NCBI GenBank assembly: GCA_964251665.1
Contig: CAXUKO010000029.1
Span: 1 to 49,592 of the forward strand
Direction of reading: 5' to 3'
DNA length: 49,592 nt
Source of the DNA: JBBQLG01 sp964251665
Lineage (GTDB): Bacteria; Bacteroidota; Bacteroidia; Cytophagales; Spirosomataceae
This document shows, piece by piece, positions 7,384 to 13,878 of this stretch. The notes under the pieces are model-generated. The model was not told the origin of the DNA, searched no databases, and saw only the letters and a program-made list of their open reading frames with translations. How positions within the stretch are numbered: position 1 is the stretch's first letter; each line of letters opens with the position of its first letter. A program made the translations under genes and the position numbers.

Positions 7384-9486
7384 ATGTCTAAGAAAAAACG
7401 AACGAATCCGCCCCCGGCGGCCGACCCTCGTTCGACATCGCCTGCCGGTATTACACCGCCCCGCCCCGAACGGCCCATGCCCGTTGCGGTACCGGCTCCC
7501 GTCGCGAGTACAACTGCGCCTGCCATTGAGTCGGTGCAGCCTGCGTCGGGCCTGATCCGGTTCGACAGACGGGTTCGGCTTCTGATCGGCATCTGCGTGG
7601 GGCTGTTTATCCTGCTGACGCTGGCCAAAATCAACTATTCGTCCATCACGATCTGGAATCAGGTTCTCCCCGACGGCTCCGACCCAAAGCGCGGCCTGAT
7701 TACAGGAACGCCCCACAACATGAGGCTCGACGAATGGGGCGTATTGGCACCGGCCTTTTTATCGCAGGCTAACTTAGGCTACCCGGTTGAAAATCCGGGC
7801 CTTGGCGGAGACCAGACGCCCTTAGTGATGAACCTGCCGGTGAAACACTTTGTCGGCTTGTTCCGCCCCGATTACTGGGGGTTTCTGCTGCTAAACCCGG
7901 AGATGGGCTTTGCCTGGTGGTGGAACTTCAAGATCTTTTTTACCCTGATTTCGGTCACGCTGTTTTTCCTGATCCTGACGCGCAACAACTTCTGGCTTTC
8001 GTTCTTTGGCGCTTTCTGGGTCACGTTTTCGGCGGGCATGGTCTGGTGGTCCATGTTCTTTAACCTGCCCATCGGGTTTGGCTGTCTGGCATTCGTGTTT
8101 TTTATGGAGTTGATCTATTCCCGGCACCGGTTCAGGCCGCTGTTGCTTGGCGTTGGACTGGCCCTGTTCAGCACCATGTTTGCCCTGAATCTGTACCCGG
8201 CGTTTCAGGTACCGTTCGCGTTTATTCTGGTGACGCTGATTGCGACGTACATTATTCAGTACAAGTGGGCGGCTATTCTGGTCAATCTCCCCATGAAACT
8301 GGCCGGGCTGGCACTGACGCTGATCGGTATTGGCGTGAGTGGCTACAGCTATTATAGCAGTGCCAAAACAACGCTGGATACGATGGCGCAAACCGTGTAT
8401 CCGGGGCAGCGGGCTAATGCCGGGGGTGAAGGCTTCATCGCGAACTGGTTTTCGGATTATTACACCTGGCAGCTTTCCGACGTTAAATTCCCGCCCGTCT
8501 GGTCCAACATCTGCGAACTATCCCATTTTGTCACGTTCACACCGATTATCATACTCGGGCTGATTCTGCTGTTCATCCGCACAAAAACCATCCCGCCCAT
8601 GCTGGCGGGCCTGGTGCTGCTGAGTGCGGCTTTCTGGACGTATATTGAACTGGGTTGGCCAATGCCGCTGGCGAAAGCAACGCTGATGAGTACCAGCACC
8701 GCAGCGAGGGTGCAGTTATCGCTGGGCTTTGCGGGGTTGGTCCTGACGATTCTTTACCTGAATGAGTTGCGAACGCGAACCATTCCCATACAGGCAACCT
8801 ACCTGCTGGCTGGGGTTATCGGCGTGGTGGCCATTATGGTTTATGCCGCCAACCTGAACGTGAGCGACTCGGGTGGTTTCTTCAAGATGAGCCAGTTGCT
8901 CATGCCTACCTTTTTCTTTACCGTGCTGGGCGTATTGCTACTGCCCGATGTGGCGTTTCGGTACCGGATTCCGGTCTTCTGCGTCGGTATGGTTCTTTTT
9001 CTGCTGCCTAACCTGCGGGTCAACCCCGTTGGCATCGGCATGGCACCCATCACCGAAAATGTGTTCTACAAAACCATCAATGAGATTCGGATGCGGGAGC
9101 CAAAAGCCCGCTGGGTAGTATTTGGCGCTCAGCCCCTTACGTTTATGGCCACCGCAACGGGCATCGACCAGCTTAGCGGGTTAAAGAATCAGCCCGATCT
9201 GAAGACCATGCGGGTGCTCGACCCAACGGCTAAAAGCGATTCAGCCTACAACCGGCACGCCCGGCCCGTTTATTACCCGTACATCGACGGACGGGATTCG
9301 ACCGTTATCCAGTTGGGGCAGGCGGCTGATATTTACAGCGTTGGCATTGATCCCTGTTCGCCTAAACTCAAAAAACTGGGCGTTAAATACTTTGTGTTCG
9401 ACCACCAGACGCAACCCGTTGAGGTGCGGTGCCTGAAACAGGTGGCCTCGCTGGGAACCATTCAGATTTACCGGACTATCGACTAA
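7384..9486 (+). CDS. Large polytopic membrane protein, GT-C/YfhO-like, third of three
   Basis: A 700-aa membrane protein with twelve or more hydrophobic segments. It begins MSKKK, has a Pro/Ala-rich tail to about residue 58, and a first helix at about 66-82. The following long external loop contains MRLDEWGV with D116-E117, again at the place expected for a GT-C acidic pair, and a Trp-rich stretch near residue 175. It is longer than the two preceding proteins and fits the broader YfhO-like membrane glycosyltransferase group better than GT39 proper. The soluble C-terminal part starts near residue 540. It ends 7 bases before the DPM1-like gene, so the two are very likely cotranscribed. The glycosyltransferase role is inferred; the membrane topology is seen directly. 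Confidence 0.7.
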   Translation: MSKKKRTNPPPAADPRSTSPAGITPPRPERPMPVAVPAPVASTTAPAIESVQPASGLIRFDRRVRLLIGICVGLFILLTLAKINYSSITIWNQVLPDGSDPKRGLITGTPHNMRLDEWGVLAPAFLSQANLGYPVENPGLGGDQTPLVMNLPVKHFVGLFRPDYWGFLLLNPEMGFAWWWNFKIFFTLISVTLFFLILTRNNFWLSFFGAFWVTFSAGMVWWSMFFNLPIGFGCLAFVFFMELIYSRHRFRPLLLGVGLALFSTMFALNLYPAFQVPFAFILVTLIATYIIQYKWAAILVNLPMKLAGLALTLIGIGVSGYSYYSSAKTTLDTMAQTVYPGQRANAGGEGFIANWFSDYYTWQLSDVKFPPVWSNICELSHFVTFTPIIILGLILLFIRTKTIPPMLAGLVLLSAAFWTYIELGWPMPLAKATLMSTSTAARVQLSLGFAGLVLTILYLNELRTRTIPIQATYLLAGVIGVVAIMVYAANLNVSDSGGFFKMSQLLMPTFFFTVLGVLLLPDVAFRYRIPVFCVGMVLFLLPNLRVNPVGIGMAPITENVFYKTINEIRMREPKARWVVFGAQPLTFMATATGIDQLSGLKNQPDLKTMRVLDPTAKSDSAYNRHARPVYYPYIDGRDSTVIQLGQAADIYSVGIDPCSPKLKKLGVKYFVFDHQTQPVEVRCLKQVASLGTIQIYRTID

Positions 9487-9493
9487 CCTGCTC

Positions 9494-10231
9494 ATGACAA
9501 CAACTCCAAAAATTCTGGTGATTGTGCCCTGCTACAACGAAGAAGCGGCTATTGCGTCGGTTGTTGCTGATCTGAGACGGGTGCGTGACCAGTATAAGCT
9601 GCGGTTAGACGTGCTGGTGGTGAATGACTGCTCGCGGGATAACTCCTTGGCTGTCATCAAACAGACAGGTTGCCTGTATTTAGATTTGCCCATTAACCTC
9701 GGCATTGGCGGAGCCATGCACAGTGGTTACCGATACGCCTACCGGCACAACTACGATATTGCCGTACAGGTAGACGGCGATGGGCAGCACCCCGCCAGCG
9801 AATTGCCTACTTTACTGGCTCCGCTGCTGGCCAATGAGGCCGATATTGTAATTGGATCCCGTTTCCTGAATCGGGTAGGCTTTCAGTCGACCTTCGCGCG
9901 CCGGGCCGGAATTCGCTTTTTTACCTGCCTGAACTGGCTGCTCATCGGGCAAACCATCCGCGACAGCACATCCGGTTTCCGGGCCATGAACCGCCGGACA
10001 TTAGCTATTGTGGACCGGTATTATCCCGATGAATACCCCGAGCCGGAAGCTATTGTGCAGTACGGGCTGCATAAACTGCGCATTCGGGAAGTATCGGTGG
10101 AAATGCTGGAGCGGCAGGGCGGTGTTTCGTCCATCACCTCGCTGAACTCTATTTATTACATGGTGAAGGTAACGCTGGGGTCCCTGTTCATCTTTATCCG
10201 TCTGAAAAACAGCCGACAGCAATGGATGTAA
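9494..10231 (+). CDS. GT2 family, DPM1-like polyprenyl-phosphate glycosyltransferase
   Basis: This 245-aa protein is a GT-A fold glycosyltransferase of the dolichyl-phosphate mannose synthase type. It shows the N-terminal IVPCYNEEAAI motif, VVNDCSRDNS near residue 43, NLGIGGAMHSGYRYA near 68, and the metal-binding DGDGQHP at 94-100. The segment RDSTSGFRAMNR near 155-166 is typical of the group. It has no paired C-terminal membrane helices, only a weakly hydrophobic stretch near residues 215-235. It would load a sugar from a nucleotide sugar onto polyprenyl phosphate at the inner face of the membrane, giving a donor for the GT-C proteins encoded just upstream. Its 3' end overlaps the next gene by 10 bases, which suggests coupled translation. 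Confidence 0.9.
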   Translation: MTTTPKILVIVPCYNEEAAIASVVADLRRVRDQYKLRLDVLVVNDCSRDNSLAVIKQTGCLYLDLPINLGIGGAMHSGYRYAYRHNYDIAVQVDGDGQHPASELPTLLAPLLANEADIVIGSRFLNRVGFQSTFARRAGIRFFTCLNWLLIGQTIRDSTSGFRAMNRRTLAIVDRYYPDEYPEPEAIVQYGLHKLRIREVSVEMLERQGGVSSITSLNSIYYMVKVTLGSLFIFIRLKNSRQQWM

Positions 10232-10662
10232 TTCCGTTTAAGGTGCAGCTCATCAGCATTCTTATGGTGCTGGTTTTCATGTATGTCGTTATTCGGCTTA
10301 TCATCCGGGGAAAGCTGCGGGAAGAGTATTCCATTGTCTGGATATTAGGTACCATAGTGCTGGTTGTTTTCTCGATATGGCGTCAGGGCCTTCAGGACAT
10401 TGCGGCCCTGCTGAATGTTTCCTACGCGCCCTCGCTGCTGTTCCTGATCGCCATTTTTGCCATTATCTGTTTCCTGCTGCACCTGTCTATTGTCATCTCG
10501 AAACTTCAGACTCAGGTTAAAGACCTGGCGTATGCCCTCGCTCTGCTGAAGCAGGAACAAACCGTACCCCCTTCTGTGGTCAGTGCAACAGAACCCGGCT
10601 CCGCTCCTGCACAGACCAAGGAGCCTGACGTAACAATAAACCCGACTCGTACCCACTCCTAA
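10222..10662 (+). CDS. DUF2304 small membrane protein
   Basis: A 146-aa protein with three hydrophobic segments (about residues 8-28, 38-55 and 68-92). A short coiled-coil-like stretch (KLQTQVKDLAYALALLKQE) and a polar Pro/Thr tail follow. This matches the DUF2304 family, which is often encoded beside DPM1-like glycosyltransferases in bacterial surface-polysaccharide loci. Its start codon lies inside the end of the glycosyltransferase gene. No biochemical role is established to my knowledge. The context suggests a membrane partner that anchors the glycosyltransferase, which itself lacks clear membrane helices, or that helps handle its lipid product. Confidence 0.8.
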   Translation: MDVIPFKVQLISILMVLVFMYVVIRLIIRGKLREEYSIVWILGTIVLVVFSIWRQGLQDIAALLNVSYAPSLLFLIAIFAIICFLLHLSIVISKLQTQVKDLAYALALLKQEQTVPPSVVSATEPGSAPAQTKEPDVTINPTRTHS

Positions 10663-10674
10663 CACGTTACCAGT

Positions 10675-11301
10675 ATGCTGCGATTGCAATTGATGAGTAC
10701 GGTAGTATCGCCCCTGAGAGGTGTTTACAATCGGGTATTGGGCAACTACACGATTAACCAGTGGCAACGCAATGGGATGCCCTACCCCACTCCTCATGTC
10801 GTTAAACAAGCCATGCTGAATCATTACCGCGAGCAATACCGGCTAACAACACTGGTGGAAACAGGCACCTACTTAGGGGATATGGTGGATGCTCAGAAGA
10901 CAACGTTTGAGCGGATTTTTTCGGTCGAGTTAAGCCCCGAACTGGCCCGGATGGCTCAGCAGCGTTTCCGCCGACAGTCGCATATCCAGATCCTGTCCGG
11001 GGACAGTGCTAAAGTCCTGCATCAGCTAATGCCCACCCTGACCGCACCGGCTCTGTTCTGGTTAGATGGCCATTATTCGGGAGGTGTTACGGCTAAAGGT
11101 AATACGGAGTGCCCTATTTTTGACGAACTGGATGCCATCTTCCAGCATAACCAGAACCACATTATCCTGATCGACGATGCCCGGCTATTCGTTGGTAAGC
11201 AGGATTACCCAACGCTGACGGAACTATCAGCCTACATCGCTCAGCGCGATAACCGGTATAACGTAATGGTTAAGGATGACATTATTTGTGTGGTGCTATA
11301 G
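10675..11301 (+). CDS. SAM-dependent methyltransferase-like protein
   Basis: A 208-aa soluble protein with a Rossmann-type methyltransferase core. The SAM-binding motif VETGTYLGDMV lies at 61-71. It is followed by FSVELSPELARMAQQRF (acidic residue at the end of strand 2), a GDSAKVL motif near 104, FWLDGHYSGG near 131 and a late IILIDDARLF strand. Such enzymes in glycan clusters commonly methylate sugars, but the substrate cannot be read here. It is the last gene of the plus-strand glycan run, 12 bases after the DUF2304 gene. Its final 6 bases overlap the end of the converging fucosyltransferase-like gene, so no terminator fits between them. Confidence 0.8.
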   Translation: MLRLQLMSTVVSPLRGVYNRVLGNYTINQWQRNGMPYPTPHVVKQAMLNHYREQYRLTTLVETGTYLGDMVDAQKTTFERIFSVELSPELARMAQQRFRRQSHIQILSGDSAKVLHQLMPTLTAPALFWLDGHYSGGVTAKGNTECPIFDELDAIFQHNQNHIILIDDARLFVGKQDYPTLTELSAYIAQRDNRYNVMVKDDIICVVL

Positions 11302-12153
11302 ACTAATCCAGTGATCCGGCAGTAAATTCTCGGTTACCTGTTTAGTAAACCATTGGCGTGGTGCCGTTACGATTCGACCGGGATGGTCGTTCAGCCAGGC
11401 ACCCCACCAGCTAAATGAACTGTTGGCCATGATGGCGTGTCGGCAGTGACTCATCAGAAACATATCCTGCCAGCTATCGCGGCCCCGGTTCCCCTCCACG
11501 TAGGTTGCCGGTTGAAGTAATGGGCCAAGCTCCTGTTTTACCCAGTCCAGATCGTCCGAAAACACATAAAAGTTCGGGCTGTCAACTCGTTCCCGCATGT
11601 GGGTAAGGGCCTGCTTGTAATAATCTATACCACAAACCCCGTGATGCTGGCTGGCGTTGGCGTTCGTAACGTAGTCGCCCCGCCGAACATGGACAAATAC
11701 CGGGTTGGGGGCCTTTAAAATCGCTTCGGCCACACGCTGTGTGAAGTCGTTGACGGGTTGCCGAAACTGAAACTGCTGCCGCACCGCCAAGTCCGCTGCT
11801 TTGAAGTAGCCTTCCGATTGCCAGTAGCCCACACAGACAAGTTGCTCTACAGTCAGTGGCGGTAGCAACAACGCACGGGGGCCAGCAGCCGGTTCGCGTA
11901 TTAGTCTGGTTGTGGTATGAAAGGGAGACGCAGCCCGAAGTAAACTGGCAGGTGAAGAACCCGGTGCCTCAACGCCGAAGATAGATAATTCAAACTGACG
12001 GTAGGTGTATTGTCGCAACGTAGCCAGCAGCCGGTTATTCAGCAAAAAGCCGTTAGCAACCAGCCCGGTATGGCGTTCAGTAGCCAGGCGAAGGCCGAAG
12101 GCGTACTGGAACATCTGATTTCCCAGACCGCCCATCAATTCAACAGTAATCAT
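11296..12153 (-). CDS. GT11 alpha-1,2-fucosyltransferase-like protein
   Basis: A 285-aa cytoplasmic glycosyltransferase of family GT11. It carries the N-terminal MGGLGNQMFQYAFG motif and HVRRGDYV at about 155-162, the GDP-fucose-binding signature of this family. Near the C-terminus is MANSSFSWWGAWL, also typical. I chose the ATG at 12151-12153 because the glycine-rich motif should lie within the first ten residues; the longer frame starts from a rare codon and overlaps the gene before it. The enzyme would add fucose, or a similar sugar from a GDP donor, to a growing surface glycan. It is the last gene of a three-gene minus-strand operon, with 11 bases between it and the DUF268 gene. The acceptor and linkage are unknown. 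Confidence 0.9.
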   Translation of the reverse strand: MITVELMGGLGNQMFQYAFGLRLATERHTGLVANGFLLNNRLLATLRQYTYRQFELSIFGVEAPGSSPASLLRAASPFHTTTRLIREPAAGPRALLLPPLTVEQLVCVGYWQSEGYFKAADLAVRQQFQFRQPVNDFTQRVAEAILKAPNPVFVHVRRGDYVTNANASQHHGVCGIDYYKQALTHMRERVDSPNFYVFSDDLDWVKQELGPLLQPATYVEGNRGRDSWQDMFLMSHCRHAIMANSSFSWWGAWLNDHPGRIVTAPRQWFTKQVTENLLPDHWISL

Positions 12154-12164
12154 TATTCCCGGGC

Positions 12165-12929
12165 TTACTGGCGTTTGGTCAGTTCGAAGATACCGCACCC
12201 GTAGGTACAGCCGAAATTGGTTTGAACGGCGTCGGAACGCCAGTCGGCGTTCTGCACAAACTGCTCATTATCATCAATGTACGAAAGCGCGTCGATGTGG
12301 TAATCTTTCTCAAACAGCCGAATCAGATACGATAGGTCAAACACGCGATGTGCATTGTAAACGATACCCTGCGGTCCGATGGGCGTTGAAAAATAGAACC
12401 GGCCACCCGGTTTCAGAATCTGATAAATAGTGTCTAACGCTTTCAGGTGGCCATCCACATCAATCGGATCACCGTAGCGGCCCAACCCGAAGTGCTCAAT
12501 GGCGTGCAGGGCCGAAATGGAATCGGTATAATGAACGAGGTCGGGCGGAAGGTTCATCAGATCGGCCTGCCGAAAACTCACGTTCGAAATGGGTTGATTC
12601 AGAGGCCGAATATCGAAAATTTCGATGGGCCGGAAGGTGGCCACATGCGCGACAAATCCATCAATGCGCGACCCAATATCGACATGGCGAACGGGCGGGT
12701 TCTGAAAAATCCGCTGCGCCACAAACAGGTCCTGCTGAAAATAGTGTTTCACCAGATGGCCGCTTTCGGCGTACCGGTCGAAGAGGGCCGGGTAATAGCC
12801 GCGCACGGGAAAATCGGTCCGGCCTTTCAATTGCTTTTTCAGGGTAGAATAATCGCTGATGTAGGGGGGAATAGATTTCAGGCCACCCCATACAATTTGT
12901 GAACCGATCCGAACAAGTCGACTGAGCAT
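12165..12929 (-). CDS. DUF268 family, methyltransferase-like protein
   Basis: A 254-aa protein matching the DUF268 pattern: HVDIGSRIDGFVAHVATF near residue 79, then a strand with an acidic end (IEIFDIRPL), SISALHAIEHFGLGRYGD near 137, and ILKPGGRFYFSTPIG near 170. This is the layout of a SAM-dependent methyltransferase with a shortened motif I. The region after residue 185 contains the Arg-Val-Phe-Asp segment typical of the family. It sits between GT2 and GT11 genes with 3- and 11-base spacers, so it almost certainly acts on the same glycan. Calling it an active methyltransferase goes beyond what the sequence proves. Confidence 0.8.
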   Translation of the reverse strand: MLSRLVRIGSQIVWGGLKSIPPYISDYSTLKKQLKGRTDFPVRGYYPALFDRYAESGHLVKHYFQQDLFVAQRIFQNPPVRHVDIGSRIDGFVAHVATFRPIEIFDIRPLNQPISNVSFRQADLMNLPPDLVHYTDSISALHAIEHFGLGRYGDPIDVDGHLKALDTIYQILKPGGRFYFSTPIGPQGIVYNAHRVFDLSYLIRLFEKDYHIDALSYIDDNEQFVQNADWRSDAVQTNFGCTYGCGIFELTKRQ

Positions 12930-12932
12930 AAC

Positions 12933-13775
12933 TTAAGCTTTTAGAATCTGACGGGCCTGGTTCATAACTTTTATCAGCAGCTTTTCAGGTACTGTATTGA
13001 TTACCAAAGTAATTAGCCCAAGTTTAAATCGGTGGATAAGGGGTGCCTTATAGCCAAAGTCTTTTACAAACGACTTTTTGACCCCCATATTAATCGCCCA
13101 TTTTTTCCTAAGGTCGGTAAAGACCGTATTGCTGCTATGAATGCGGTACTGTGTTAGGTAGGCCGGAATGTTGGCGAATTTCAGGCCGGCATTCATGTGG
13201 ACAAAAAAGCTGTAATAGTCGTCCGTAAACACTTCATTCTGCAACAGATAAATAGGTCCGTTCAGCACGTTATGGCGAAACATGATCGACGGATTGGCAA
13301 TGCAGCTGCGGTAATAAAACTCACTAAAAATGGCTCTCGGCTCGGTCGGGTAGTCTCTTACGCCGGATTTCACGCCGTTCTCATCAATAAGCTCCAGAAA
13401 ACTGCCAACCAGAAATATATCGGGGTGCGAATCTAAATAGGCAACCTGCCGGGCTATTCGGGCCGGCAGGGCAATGTCGTCGGCGTCCAGTTTGGCAATG
13501 TATGTGCCCATCGCCTGCCTGCTGGCCTGATTAAAAGCGGCTTCACCGGCATGGCCCAGCGGTTTGGAGTTATGAATTACCCGTATTCGTCCGTCCTTAG
13601 CTGCTAACTGCTGCAACAAAGCAGCGGTGCTGTCGGTGGAGCCGTCATTAACAATGATAAGCTCCAGTTTTTCATACGTCTGGGTAAGAATGCTCTCAAC
13701 GGCCTGGGTTAAATAGCGCTCACCATTGTAAACCGGCATAATCACCGAAGCCAGAGGAAGGTCTGAACTAGTCAT
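12933..13775 (-). CDS. GT2 family glycosyltransferase
   Basis: A 280-aa GT-A fold glycosyltransferase. It has the opening VIMPVYNGERYL, then LIIVNDGSTDST near 39-50, a GHAGEAAFNQAS segment, and the metal-binding DADD at 97-100. I took the ATG at 13773-13775 since the catalytic motif normally starts close to the N-terminus; the upstream extension is Cys-rich and unlike the family. It is the first gene of the minus-strand glycan operon (GT2, DUF268, GT11) and is divergent from gcvP with about 100 bases between them. It would transfer a sugar to a lipid-linked intermediate in the cytoplasm. The donor sugar cannot be told from sequence. Confidence 0.88.
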   Translation of the reverse strand: MTSSDLPLASVIMPVYNGERYLTQAVESILTQTYEKLELIIVNDGSTDSTAALLQQLAAKDGRIRVIHNSKPLGHAGEAAFNQASRQAMGTYIAKLDADDIALPARIARQVAYLDSHPDIFLVGSFLELIDENGVKSGVRDYPTEPRAIFSEFYYRSCIANPSIMFRHNVLNGPIYLLQNEVFTDDYYSFFVHMNAGLKFANIPAYLTQYRIHSSNTVFTDLRKKWAINMGVKKSFVKDFGYKAPLIHRFKLGLITLVINTVPEKLLIKVMNQARQILKA

Positions 13776-13878
13776 CAGCGAAACAGTGACAATTATTGGA
13801 CCACAATACTCGCAACTTCTACCAAAAATCGCACCTTCTGCTGTAATTTTAAGTTTCGTAATAAACAAACTTCACCAA

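Noticed and set aside
7891..8391. 166-codon open frame on the minus strand
   Set aside because: It lies wholly within the third GT-C gene, is rich in Arg, Gln and His, and lacks domain-like patterns. It is a shadow of biased codon use.
13776..13878. Glycine riboswitch before gcvP
   Set aside because: The roughly 100-base space shows no paired aptamer core and is too short for the usual tandem form.
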